This document shows, in pieces, positions 49,562-59,957 of a DNA stretch of 64,000 nt. The number at the start of each line of letters is the position of its first letter. Within the stretch, counting starts at the first letter, position 1. The stretch comes from Oscheius onirici (lineage: Eukaryota; Nematoda; Chromadorea; Rhabditida; Rhabditidae): positions 2,480,064 through 2,544,063 of the forward strand of contig OW051468.1 in NCBI GenBank assembly GCA_932521025.1, written 5' to 3'. A model generated the notes under the pieces. That model saw nothing but the letters and a program-made list of their open reading frames with translations. It did not search any database and had not been told where the DNA came from. The translations under genes were made by a program, and so were the position numbers.

Positions 49562-49936
49562 ATGGTCTTCACTATCGGACAAGGAGCCGTCCCTTCCTCT
49601 TCTATTGGGACTGGAGCGACTCCTTTCGTTCCCTCTTTTTCTGCTCCCTCGTTTTCTGCTCCATCATCTCCTTCCTCGTCCTCTCATCATGTCAGAATCC
49701 ATCTGGGGACTGGTAACAATCATCACAGGAATAACCATCTCGGTCAGTTCAAATGAAAACTTTAGTAAGTAACAAATTTAGAATCTGGCGGTTATAGCAA
49801 CAACAACTACAAGTGTACGCCCGTCAGTTGCATTGTCACATCTTTCGCGGCTCTTGTAATCATCGTTTTTTGTCTGGCCATCTTCACGGATAAACTGGAC
49901 GACGTTGACTGGGTAGATGGGTGGAATGACTACTAG
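49562..49936 (+). CDS. IGxGAxP-repeat small membrane protein, third intact relative
   Basis: Starts MVFTIGQGAVPSSSIGTGAT, so two IGxGAxP heptads, followed by a Ser/Pro/Phe-rich part (PSFSAPSFSAPSSPSSSS) and a His/Asn-rich stretch. A 39-nt intron joins HL/ESGGYSNNNYKCTPVSC in phase. The membrane segment SFAALVIIVFCLAIF is followed by an acidic tail (TDKLDDVDWVDGWNDY). Opposite orientation to the others. Upstream GATA (CTTATCACTG) and CRE-like (ACGTCA) sites recall the other members. Confidence 0.7.
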
Positions 49937-50084
49937 TGTTTCTTAAAGTTGTTTGTACATAATGAATTCATCTCTCAACGAGTTTTTATCAGAAAGAGCC
50001 AAAAAGGAGTGGAGCTCTTCTGAGATAAAAATCTTCCAACAGTTGACCCGCCTGTGAACTCTTATACAGACAGAAATTATCAGT

Positions 50085-50310
50085 TTCTTGCAATAAGACA
50101 GTCAGATGTTCAACTCGCTACTATCAGCCTTTGCGTTGTCGATTCCGTCACCACGAAGGAACCAATTCTGGTCTCCCCAGTGTTCCTTGAAGACAGTTCC
50201 GTCAGTAGCGGACAGAGAAGACATTACAGCCGTTGATTCTTTTCTCTGAAACCGAGTCAAGGAACAAGGCTAGACTCACGGAACTTCCAGGCAAAACCCT
50301 TCGTCATTTA
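50085..50310 (-). pseudogene. Fragment of the S1-like secreted protein gene
   Basis: The reverse complement holds the end of exon 2 (GGGTTTTGCCTGGAAGTTCC), an intron with donor GTGAGTC and acceptor TTTCAG, and exon 3 (EHWGDQNWFLRGDGI), matching the gene at 55024-55577. The exon then degenerates (DNAKADSSELNI, stop) and the 5' exons are absent. Confidence 0.7.
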
Positions 50311-50482
50311 GCCTTTTTGAGGATTTTTTTGATTTCTATCGGAAAAGAGATGTGAGATTACGGAAAAGAGAGACACAGAGTCCGTGAAACTTCTCAGTCT
50401 CTGATCTCAAAAGGTTTCCGGCCTCTGTCATTTCGTCTCCCTTCCCAGCCCTCCTAATCACCCAAGAGAGTGCAGTATCGTC

Positions 50483-50582
50483 GGTTTAATTTCCCAATTT
50501 TGAGGTATTCAAATGTTTCCGACCCTGCTCACATGTAGAGGTTGAAAGAACAGCTTTCCCATTACTGGGAAGGCGTCAAGAC
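50483..50582 (+). ncRNA. SL1-like spliced-leader RNA gene, copy 1 (Sm site degenerate)
   Basis: 50483-50504 matches the nematode SL1 leader at 20 of 22 positions (it begins GGTTTAATTTCCCAA and ends TTTTGAG) and is followed immediately by a GTATTC donor. About 70 nt further on is a hairpin CTTTCCC-ATTACT-GGGAAG, in the place of the 3' stem of SL RNA. The Sm-binding site is poor (GGTTGAAAGAACAG, where copy 2 has AAATTTTGGAACAG). It might be a functional variant or a pseudogene. Confidence 0.55.
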
Positions 50583-51139
50583 AAAGGAATCTTGATATCC
50601 TACCTAGTATTAGTGATCTCTATAACAGTTGTAGATATAACTAAACAACTGGACCCATAAGAAGAAATGTGCCTCGTTTTCACTGAACAGGATTATTTCG
50701 GCTAGGAGGTGAGACGAGAGACAGGGATAGTAAAGACCGACGGATATTGTAGAGAATACTCTAGAGAGACAGAGGATACTGTAGAATAATCTTCCAGACC
50801 GATTCCAAAGGTTTGGGAAGCCTGAGAATCTTCTATTCCCAGCTTAAATTGTGCTGAATCCGAATAATGCAACCTACGATGTGAGGTACTTTTCCAATTT
50901 GATTGAAATGCTCTTTCAGCTGACTCTTCGCCACGATGAGTCTGCCGATCATGTCAAAATCGACTCAGATCTCGCGCCTATATGACCACAGAAAAGACCC
51001 AGAGAATTTCAGGGATGAATTGTAACTTGTCTTGTCGAGAGAGTCTCTAGTTTAAGTCATTCTCTGTCTCTGTCAAACAGTCCAGCCTACTAACAATTTA
51101 TTTTTTTATGTATCACTCGTACGGATTCCAGTACTCCGT
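50583..51139. other. Duplication-rich intergenic DNA
   Basis: Flanks of the SL-like copy resemble 54350-54410. Otherwise degenerate GACAGAG/TACTGTAG words and no gene. Confidence 0.35.
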
Positions 51140-51763
51140 GAAATGGGGACAGGCTGGACAAAGACGACAGAATTACCATGACGACAGGACAAGAGACAGA
51201 AAAGTAGACTCACCAAGTTCCATGACGACGTAAGCAGCATTTTCGAGGTTCTCCTCCGGGAAAGACGTCGTTCCTTGGCCATATTTGCGGACAATGTTCC
51301 CGTGGCGGCCTTCGATGTTCTTCGGATCGGCGAACTTGTCGTAGATGTGTCCCTCCCAGATCATTTCCTTGACGTTCCTGAACGGCAGTTTCAGGGCTCC
51401 GATCAGCTCTTCCTTCTTGACTTCGAAGCAGACGCCATTTGCTCCCTGTCCCAGCAACTTGATCACCTCCCAGCCATCGATCTTCCTGCCGATGACGCCG
51501 TCGTAGTTTCTCTCGTTCTCCTCTTCTTCCTTTTGCTGAGCTCCGGCTTGACTCACCACCTTCGATGGCATCCTTGGCGACTATGAGGTTACTTTGAACT
51601 TGACACTTTAGAGTGATTACTCCCGCCAAGTTATAGAACTCAAACAAGAACTTTTCCAAACTTTCGACTAATCTTTTTCGAATTGGAAAAACTAGAAACT
51701 TTTCACTAATCTTGTTTCAAGTGGAAAGAACACTACTGACTGTCCCTCTGTTTCACAGTCTCT
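51140..51763 (-). pseudogene. Inverted 624-bp copy of CK1/TTBK-like kinase 5' part
   Basis: Reverse complement of 60141-60764, including the 5' flank, the first exon (MPSKVVSQAGAQQKEEEENE, KIDGWEVIKLLGQGANGVCF, IGALKLPF, VVMELG) and about 70 bp of the intron. The only change I see is one C/T in the intron (near 51154 versus 60751). The catalytic loop and C-lobe exon are absent downstream on this strand, so no complete kinase can be made. Confidence 0.85.
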
Positions 51764-51987
51764 AATTTTCAGTCCCTCTGTTTCTTTGTGTGTCTTTCTA
51801 GTTCTCCCATCCGCAGAGATTCTCCCTCCCATCCGCATCTCCAAAAAAAAGGTTCTCCCATCCATATTTCTTCCTTTGAGACGAGGATTTCTCCATTAGA
51901 ACAGTCCTAGTCTCTTTGAATTCATGTCTTTATTCATGTCCAGTGACTGAAAGTTTTTTTTGCAGCGAGTTTAAAAGCTTCCAGTGT

Positions 51988-53232
51988 TTAGAACAACACA
52001 AAGATGAGGACGAATAGGATGTGTCCACTCATCTGACCCGACGACTCGCCCATAAGAGATGCTACTGTAGTATCCGAACTACTGGTCGAATTTGATTCGG
52101 GCAAAGACGTTGAAATGGCTGGACCTGTCGTCGTCTCGGTGGTTGTGGTCACAGTCGTCGACGTGATGACGGTGGTAGTTGTGGGAACTGTTGTGGTCGT
52201 CGTCTCAGATGGTTTGTAGAGACTAACTGAGAAAACTCTTGTGAAGACCAGTCGTGTCGCAGATTTTGAAAAAGATGGTAAAAGAACAGTGACAGTGACT
52301 CACTCTCGAACCTGCTCCTCCGTCAGTTCAACGCGGCTCCCAAAATCGATGATCGGCTGATCTCCATGCGTTCCTATCAGCTCGATCTTGCCCTTGAAGA
52401 GACACTCTTGATTTTGACATAATCATTCTGACACAGCCATTTTCAACTGTGAGTCGCTCTTTTGATGTCCAAGAGTCACCAGTGGCTTCCTTAGCAAATG
52501 TCAGATTTCCGTAGATTAAACGGCATCCGTTCAGCTTGTCCAGACTGCTGACAGGAGTCGTGAAGTAGCACTCTGAAACGGGTATGTTGAGAATAACATT
52601 CAAATAGTCTCACCTCTAAGCTTGGTCGTATAATTTTTACTGCCATGGAACTTGTGCATCATTTGCAGCATATTGGGGATTACCACGGATCGTGAGATGG
52701 GCGCTGACCTCGGTTGCACTGTCTGGGTAGTAGATAGACTGCAGACTCGGATTGTTGATGATGCGCAACTCTAAAAAATATTCGCTTAGATTCTTGTTAA
52801 TAAGGACAGACCTTGGTTATTCTTTGTCGGGGAAACACGCTGAATAGATCTCAGTGAGTACATGGCGATTTTGTAAAAATGATAGTTATTCTGAAAAATG
52901 ATGAAAGAGTCATCTCTCAGCAGCACGGCGGTTCGACCAAAAGCGATCTCGGTGAATGTAGAGTTGGTAAAGTCGAGTCCAACTCTAATCATCTTCTTCG
53001 ATTTCAAGAACGAATTGATCTGAGTCTCATTCAGACTGCCCAACTTCAGATTGACGTAGTGTTCAGGCTGGTACTTTCCTCACATTCGGTGAACACATCT
53101 TTGACATCCTCATGGTCTCGCAAATTGTCACCTAAAAACTTGTTGCACTCTTGTTTAAAACAACAACTCACAATGAAGACCTAAGACATTAGGCAGCAGG
53201 AGAACGGTCAGCAGGAGGTAGCTGAGGCGCAT
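51988..53232 (-). CDS. Receptor L-domain (insulin/EGF receptor-like, irld-type) cell-surface protein
   Basis: Signal peptide MRLSYLLLTVLLLPNVLG, then HCDNLRDHED/PEHYVNLKLG across a 38-nt intron. An L-domain-like beta-repeat follows: INSFLKSKKMIRVGLDFTNS, LRIINNPSLQSIYYPDSATE, AHLTIRGNP; later CYFTTPVSSLDKLNGCRLIY/GNLTFAKEATG with the GCxxIxGNL pattern of a second L domain, and KGKIELIGTHGDQPIIDFG. A Thr-rich stalk (PTTTTVITSTTVTTTTETTT) leads to a hydrophobic C-terminus (GHILFVLIFVLF), suggesting a GPI anchor. No kinase domain. Two internal junctions (about 52440 and 52660) do not join cleanly in my reading, so a splice is missed or the gene is damaged. Confidence 0.55.
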
Positions 53233-54283
53233 CTTTCTACACGGCTGTAGCAGCTGGTTTGGCGTGGCCCAGTTGGTGCTCTCTATCTGGATACCTGGAA
53301 AATTTTATGGTACGACCGTCAGTCTCTCACAATCAGTCCTGCAGTCTCTTAGTTACTCAGAACAACAGTCTCTCTGTCTCCAAATTGCCCAGTCTCTCAG
53401 TTTCTTTCAATCTCTCCGTCTCCCTCTCTTTTGAGCTAGAACTACCTGATACAAATTTAAAAAAAAGACGAACCTGGGCTGTTGGCTTGCAAAGAATGAA
53501 GCTTGAGAAGAGTAGACTTGGGTAGATTCTGGCTTGAACAGAAACTTCGTAGATGGCCGAAGGCGTAGCAACAGTCTACTCGACGAGGTAAATTGACCAA
53601 ATTGATCAAGTTCTACATTTGAGCGGAAACATAACAATTAGTAAATTTGGAGAAACAAAGGTCCCTTTGTTTTAAAACTCAAAACATTCAGTATTTGGAA
53701 CTAATATTGTCAGCTTAGCGAGCATTCACCAGTCTTCTTTTTCGACAGAAAACTGAAGAAACCAAAAAGCATTGAAGGTATCTGTGAAAGACGAACTGCT
53801 AGCGGGGAAGACTCTAACAGTTTTTCTCCTGATTACACCAAGATAGATATTTCTTTCCGAACAACTGATATTGTTCCTAGACGAGAAGAGAAACAAAACG
53901 ATCGAAACAAAACGATTTTAGGAATCGGAAGAGGAGAAGATATACAAAAAAAAATAGCCTGGTTCTCCCATCCACCTTTCTTCCTTTAAGACTAGGATTT
54001 CTATATTAGAACAGTCCTCAGTCTCTTTTAATTCATGCCTCTGTTGACTGCTTAACATGACAAGCTTGACTATTGGTGCCTATGCAATTTCCTAGACAGG
54101 CATTATCACTAGTAACATTTTCTGTCCTCAACCGTGAGAGTAGATACTCGGGGATTCTGGAACAGACTACGGATATGAGAGACAGCAAGTCTAAGAACCC
54201 TCTCCGACTCAGATCTTAAAGGTTCCTGGCCTCTGCCATTCCATCTCTCTTCCAAGCGCTCCTTATCACAAAAGAGAGTGCAG
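53233..54283. other. Intergenic with diverged direct duplications
   Basis: 53955-54050 resembles 51845-51940 (shared CTCCCATCC, TTTCTTCCTTT and TTAGAACAGTCCT). 54110-54283 resembles 50330-50480. A 76-codon minus-strand frame at 53407-53637 has no recognisable content. Confidence 0.4.
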
Positions 54284-54360
54284 TAAATTACCCAAGTTTC
54301 TTTTCATGTAAGAAATTTTGGAACAGCCTTCCCTTTAGTGGGCAGCTATCAAGACAAAAG
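54284..54360 (+). ncRNA. SL1-like spliced-leader RNA, copy 2 (deleted/degenerate)
   Basis: Contains AATTACCCAAGTTT, an exact 14-nt match to the SL1 core. A few bases on come AAATTTTGGAACAG, the Sm-site context of SL1 RNA, and a CCC-TTTAGT-GGG stem. The donor and the middle of the intron part are deleted relative to copy 1, and the leader lacks its GGTT start. Likely a pseudogene. Confidence 0.5.
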
Positions 54361-54404
54361 AATCTTGCTATTCTACCTGGCCGATATCTAAACTATTACG
54401 GTGT

Positions 54405-54480
54405 CTCGGGTTGGCTCTGCCTGTCTGTCTGTTTGTCCATGAGAATCGTCGTAGCAAGTCAAAATTGTAACTGTACTTTA
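54405..54480 (-). repeat. Interspersed repeat with CAAA-core, copy 4 (reverse)
   Basis: The reverse complement reads CAATTTTGACTTGCTACGAC, GATTCTCATGGACAAACAGA and CAGACAGGCAGAGCC, matching the 22.5-kb copy. Confidence 0.65.
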
Positions 54481-55023
54481 AGATCTCACTACTACGTTCC
54501 TCTTCCAAAACTGGCAGAAGAAATCCAAGTCAAGAAGAACCTCTCGCTTGTAAGCACCTTCTTCAAGACTGCCGCGATTGTCCGACACAAGACTAGCAGT
54601 ATTGTGAATACAATACAGCTATTTCCAACGAAAATTACCAAGGACAGAGGCAAGAAAACGCCCACTTCCACCACGTTAACTACAAGGGAAAAAAAGTTCC
54701 TTACCGGCGATAATACCAATTCTTCTTTTCATATTCATATAATGCCAAAATATCAGTTCATATCATAATATCAGTTCTTCTTTTTCCAGTAAATGTTTTT
54801 GCTGATTTGATTAGTGAAAAGTTCTCTGAACAGTGAGATAAATTGTTCGGTTAAAGTACATGAAACTCCTCAAAATATAGAGAAGCAACTAAGCAAAAAC
54901 GGACTCTGTTCGGCTAGAGAATGAGGATCAAATTGTTGTGACACGAGTCGAAAACAGACTTTGCATTGGATTATAACTGCCAGTATATATACTCTTTCAA
55001 GTATTCTGATAACTTCATTCGGA

Positions 55024-55577
55024 ATGAAAGTCTTCCATTACTTCTACGTGGCAGCCATGTGCTTTGCCATGGTGGACGCTACCATGTAAGTTTCTCTGTG
55101 CCTCTCATCCCAATTCATTAAGCCCGGCTGCCTTCTTCGGAATTGGCAGTCTCAACGTAGCAGGACTGATTGGCGGAGCAGCCATCGCCGCGATCGGCGC
55201 CATCATCAAAAATGCTCTGAAAGCCAAAAACAAGGAAGTCTACGTAAGAGTGACCAATACCATGGGTCGAAAAGTTGTCGTGACTGCCAACTGTGCTTCA
55301 AAAGACGACAAAATCGCCACTCAGCATCTGAAGGACGGGGAAGGATTCGCCTGGAAGTTCAGTCAGTTCCGCTTTTTTTTGGCCTCACCAGAATTTAGAG
55401 CAAAGAATCGACGGTCGTACTCTCTTCTACTGCAGCGTGTCCACGTCTGACGGAAAATTTAATCACTGGGACGTCTACAAGGATCACTGGGGAGACCAGA
55501 ATTGGTTCCTTCGTGGCGACGGAATCTACTATGCCAAGGCTGACGGCAGTCAGCTGACCAAGGATCATGGGTGGTGA
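55024..55577 (+). CDS. Secreted protein with plant S1 self-incompatibility-like domain
   Basis: Three exons in phase. Signal peptide MKVFHYFYVAAMCFAMVDA, then a Gly/Ala-rich hydrophobic stretch (GLIGGAAIAAIGAIIKNALK). Next is a domain that follows the S1/SPH pattern (Pfam Self-incomp_S1): VYVRVTNTMGRKVVVTANCA, SKDDKIATQHLKDGEGFAWK/F, TLFYCSVS, FNHWDVYKDHWGD and WFLRGDGIYYAKADGS. The two conserved Cys are at NCAS and FYCS; the strand order (V.N, SKDD, L..G..F..F, F.C, F..YK, W....DGIY) is as in plants. It ends TKDHGW. The role in animals is unknown; as a small secreted beta-sandwich it might be a ligand or lectin-like effector. A fragment lies at 50085-50310. Confidence 0.7.
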
Positions 55578-55861
55578 CATGAGTTCCTAATTAAATTCTT
55601 GCTCTGGTTCGGGATTACTGTACTTTGCCTTTCAACTCAGAGTTGACTCTGTGAACATCAGAGTTCCGAATCTGTCTCGTCAGTGGATATAGAGCGTCCT
55701 GTCAATATACGGTCCTCTCTACCACCGTTACAGACTCTATTCATTTCACTACAGTACCCTTAGTCTCTTTTTCTTTCACGTAGTCTATGTGCCGTCCTTC
55801 CGCGCGCATCAGACCTGTACTAGCCAAGTCTAAACTCTAAAACGGAAAAGTACCTTATTTT

Positions 55862-56126
55862 TTACTTGTCAAGACGAGTCAACGTTAACAGATGATTTTC
55901 TTTCAAGTCAGTTCCGTCAGTATCGTCTTGCCCCATGGTCGTCTTCGAATTCTGAAACAAAGACGGCAAAATGACAGTCAGTTGTGAATCCGCCACAACT
56001 GACAGCCGTCGAAAGACGGTGTCATGCTCGGTTTTCCCTGGTTCCTTGGTCAACTCCTTGTCTCCACAGCGGTGTTTCGTATAGATCAGCGGTCTTAGGA
56101 CATCGAGTGTTTTCTTCTTCGGACAT
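55862..56126 (-). CDS. Possible two-exon small acidic protein (weak)
   Basis: An ATG frame MSEEENTRCPKTADLYETPL/WRQG ends at GTTGAC. An acceptor TTTGTTTCAG then opens NSKTTMGQDDTDGTDLKENH/LLTLTRLDK in phase before TAA, about 53 aa in all. Within the inferred intron is a short palindrome (GTCAGTTGTG...CACAACTGAC). No homologue is recognised. Confidence 0.3.
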
Positions 56127-56471
56127 CGCCGTAGTCGTCGTTTTAATGTTCAATCTAAGATTTTTTTTTATGATTCACTGATGTTTAGTGTAGTTCACAT
56201 AAAACCGGAGAACTAATCGAATAGCAGAGAGACATCTACTGGAGAAAACAAGAGACTAGCTAGAGAGAAGAACAATTCTTTTCTTTTGTATCTAGAAAAG
56301 GATATTTTACCCCAAAAGAAGAGAAATCAGAGACTTCCACTGAAAGACGAGAAGATGTTCGAGCACGAGGAGAAAACACGTTCGGGTTTGTAACCGAAAG
56401 CAGCAGAAAACAAAAATGAACACTGGAACGATGGGAAAACCACTTTATTAATATAAAGTACAAAGAAGTCC

Positions 56472-56711
56472 CTACTTCGTCTTCGAGCTCTTCTTCAAAG
56501 TCGGAGTGGCTGCTCTTCCGCCACGGCTAGTGCTCCTCCTCGTGGTCGGCGAGTCCCTCGTCTTCTCGTGTTCCTGGTCCAACTTCTCGGCAGCTTTCTT
56601 CGTTCTTCTGCGGCCAGTCCCACGATGTTCTTGAGGTTCCTCTTCGGACGAATTGCTGAGTGAATTGCTTTCTATACATAACCGTCTATCTAAACGACCG
56701 CCGACAGCCAT
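56472..56711 (-). CDS. Small basic, Ser/Arg/Lys-rich protein
   Basis: Single exon of 79 aa: MAVGGRLDRRLCIESNSLSN, SSEEEPQEHRGTGRRRTKKA, then AEKLDQEHEKTRDSPTTRRS and AATPTLKKSSKTK. AATAAA follows about 20 bp after the stop. Its ATG is only about 34 bp from the start of the kinase on the other strand, so the two must share a very compact promoter. A nuclear or RNA/chromatin-associated role is possible from composition alone. Confidence 0.5.
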   Translation of the reverse strand: MAVGGRLDRRLCIESNSLSNSSEEEPQEHRGTGRRRTKKAAEKLDQEHEKTRDSPTTRRSTSRGGRAATPTLKKSSKTK

Positions 56712-56745
56712 CTTATCTCACCCTTTCTGTCCCATTTGGTTGAAA

Positions 56746-59700
56746 ATGGCCGCAGACCTTCCAGCTCAAAATACTCGAATTCTCAGCTCTGGTAACAAAT
56801 TCCTACAAAAAAACGTATATTTTAGTGCTTAAAACCTTTTACGAAGACGATTTCAACACTTTTGATGTGCTGGAAAGAGGCGGAGAGGGAACCACCTACA
56901 AGGGATTCTGTTCAACTTTTGGGCACGAAATTCAATTTTTTCTGGAATGATCCATTTTCAGAGAAGTCTGTGCAAAAATCTATAACAACGCTTACGCTTC
57001 GGCTGACAATAAGAAGGAAGTGGATGTGCTTCTGAAGAACCACTACCATCCGAATGTTGTCCGTCTTTTTGGCTTTTTCGAAGAGAAAAGATTCACGGCG
57101 AGAGAACAGATTGGATATGTTATGGAGCTGATGGAAGGCGGCAGTTTGCATTCGGGTAAGGTGACTTGGAGGAGAGACTGATCGAGTTACAGTAATCCAT
57201 TCGAAAGAGCCGTACGAGTATGGCTTTTTGAAGATTTACAACTGGATTGCTCAGGCTGGTAGAGGACTACAGTACCTTCATGATGCGAGAATAATCCATC
57301 GGGATATCAAGCCTCAGAAGTAAGGGAGAGACTGAGAGTCAGAGCGTTAGAAGGGAGAGTCGGAGAGTCAGAGAGTCAGAAAGTCAGAGACTGAGAGACT
57401 GAGAATGAGAGAGGAAGAGAGTGAGAGTCAGGGAGACAGAAACAGAGAGTCAGAAAGTCAGAGAGTCAGACAGTTAGAGAGTCAGGGAGGGGGAGAGCCA
57501 GAGAAATAGTGACAGAGAGTCGGAGAGTCAGAGAGTCAGAAAGTCAGAGACTGAGAGACTGAGAATGAGAGAGGAAGAGAGTGAGAGTCAGGGAGACAGA
57601 AACAGAGAGTCAGAAAGTCAGAGAGTCAGACAGTTAGAGAGTCAGGGAGGGGGAGAGCCAGAGAAATAGTGACAGAGAGTCGGAGAGTCAGAGACAGAGA
57701 ATCCGAGAGTGAGAGAGTTAGAGAGTCAGAAAGGTAGACAGTCAAAGAGTCAGAGAGGGAGAGAGGTAACTTTTTCCAGCATGTTACTGGACAAAACCCA
57801 TGACCAACTGAAACTCTCTGATTTCGGTTTGGCCAAGAAATTTGACGGTACCAACTTCTCCTCAAGGTATCATCTACAGCTTCTTTTTGTCACTAACTAT
57901 TTCAGCGGAACCTATATGTACATGGCTCCAGAGTTGATCCTGTGTCTCGGAGATCCTTACAGCTGGGCTGTCGATGTCTATTCTTTAGCTATTACCATCT
58001 GGGAGATGTTTCATCGAAGGTTGGACAATTCCTTCCAGAATAAACGAGCAATAATTAAGAAAACCTTACAAGTATGCGAGTGACTATATTCTCAATCAGG
58101 AAGTGGTCAGCGGGAGACGACCTGCAGTTAGTGACAAACTTGATCAAGAAGTGAGGAGGCTTATCGAAAGGTATGAGGGGAAAGATTAGTCATGGTCACA
58201 CCCTCTGGGAATCCAATTCTATGGGTACTTGAACCGTAAATCTTATCGAGAAAACTGTTCCGGCACGAGTCAACGCCCAGCCTTCGTCAGCGACTATCTC
58301 TCTGACTGTCCACCTTCTTTTGTTCTCCAACTGGTAAATTTCAGTAGCTGGTCAGCGGACCCGTCTCTCCGTTGGAAAGTGATGGACATTGTCAACTTTG
58401 CTGACGAGATGAAAGCGAGGCTTCTCTCCATCATCAACCGAAAAGTTCCAGTTCCACTGCCGCCTCAACTCCAAATTGACAGGAAAGCTTTGTCTGCACC
58501 TGTCCAGAGGAGTCCAGATCCTCTCAGCCCCGTCTCCCCTACAACAACATGGAAAAGGATGGAAACAAAGACAGAATATGCCTTCCGATGTCTGGCTCAG
58601 ATATACTTTTACATTCAGTCACCGGAATCGTTCAAAGTCGCCATTTCCGAGTTCAGGAGGTTTCTGCACGAACTGGAAAGTGTTCTAATAGTGTCTGGAA
58701 AAAGGGCGGCAGTGACCAAGTTTTTTGTTCTCGGACCTGATGGACTTGTGCCAAATGGCGGAGATTATTACGCGAAGACCAAAACACCGATACTGATAGG
58801 AGAAGACCTGGTCTTCGGATCGGATAACAAGAGATTCTCACTGGGAATCTACTATAATTTGGCTTATTGTAACGACGGAACACTGCAAAAAGCCAGGGCT
58901 TATCAGAATGTGATCGATCGAATTGAGATGACTTATGGGAGAGAAGGAGAGAGAGTCTATAGGCAGCTTCAGGTAAGGATAACTGTCTATCTGACTCTCA
59001 TTGTCAGTCTCTTTGACTCCCTGACGATTTGTCTCTCTGACTCTCTGTCTCACTCATTCCAATCCATTTCAGGACAAGACCCAAAAGTTCACTTGCCTTT
59101 TCGTCGGCAGCGGTCAAATCCGATCCCGAGACTTTCTTCAAGCTCTTTCCAAGGAAACCTTTACCAAAGAAGGTCTCACGAACCCGATGAAACTGTACCC
59201 GATGCGCCATTACGCCATGGACATTCCCAAAGACAGGCAGTTTGCCTCGAGTACAGACTTGATCTGGAACGAGATCAACAAATTGAAAAGAGTCCATCGG
59301 ATCTGTTTTCTGATTGATTCCACTCAAGATTATGGATCTTTCGGAAACCAGTGGTCTGCTCTAGCCAGTTATTCGAGTGCCACATTTTGTCTTGGCTGTG
59401 GCAGTGATGAATTGGTGGAAAGGAAAAAATTTCTGGAAAAATTCTCTCCAGACCTTCAACTGGATCTTCTGACCTTTACTCGTGGTGATTTCCATGGAGT
59501 ACGTTTTGGTTTTCTATTGTCACCTCTATATATTTTTCAGATGAACTTCAATAACCTGAACAAGCTGTACGAGCCGTTCTTCTTGACCTATATGAGATGT
59601 GTTGATAATCTGGTAAGAAGGAAAGAGCCACTTTTGCCTCTGCCGTGAGTTTTACTCTCGTTTTTAACAAAAACGGCTGTTTAGGTCTCTAGACACGGAG

Positions 59701-59957
59701 CCGAAGCTTCTGGTGACGGAAAGAGTCCGGACGGCGTGAAGAATAAAAAGTTCCCATTGAAATTCAGTGTTCTGATACTGGGGAAATCGAGAGCGACAGA
59801 GCTGGATAGGAATAATGAAACCAACTTCGCAGCCTGGCACGCTAACTACTCGGCGCTCGAAAAATTCGTTCTTGAAGTACTCGCTCCCTTCTTGAAGTAC
59901 TCGCTGGTCTTCATGATCACGCAACCCAAAACACTAGTTAGTCTGAAAAGAGTCTAA
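56746..59957 (+). CDS. TAK1-like (TKL group) protein kinase with unfamiliar C-terminal domain, paralogue 3
   Basis: Begins MAADLPAQNTRILS/SVLKTFYEDDFNTFDVLERG. Motifs: GGEGTTYKG, lysine in EVCAKIYNNA, HHPNVVRLFGFF equivalent (HYHPNVVRLFGFF), IIHRDIKPQN, LKLSDFGLAKKF, SGTYMYMAPELI, VDVYSLAITIWEMFHRR, and RRPAVSDKLDQEVRRLIE with WSADPSLRWKVMD. The C-terminal region has DKTQKFTCLFVGSGQIRSRD, RICFLIDSTQDYGSFGNQWS and FSVLILGKSRATELDRNNE, strand-helix patterns shared with paralogues 1 and 2. It ends LVFMITQPKTLVSLKRV. One intron inside the C-lobe seems to be 28 nt (GTATGC...CAATCAG, about 58071-58098), and another holds a 160-bp tandem duplication. Confidence 0.8.
57361..57680. repeat. Exact tandem duplication, 2 x 160 bp, of GAGAGTCA-type low complexity
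   Basis: 57361-57520 and 57521-57680 read the same base for base. Each unit is itself made of degenerate AGAGTC/GAGACTGAGAG words. The repeat lies in the intron after HRDIKPQ of paralogue 3 kinase. Confidence 0.9.

Noticed and set aside
49247..49582. 111-codon minus-strand frame
   Set aside because: Overlaps the promoter and start of the IGxGAxP gene. No signal peptide, domain or splice support; could be chance.
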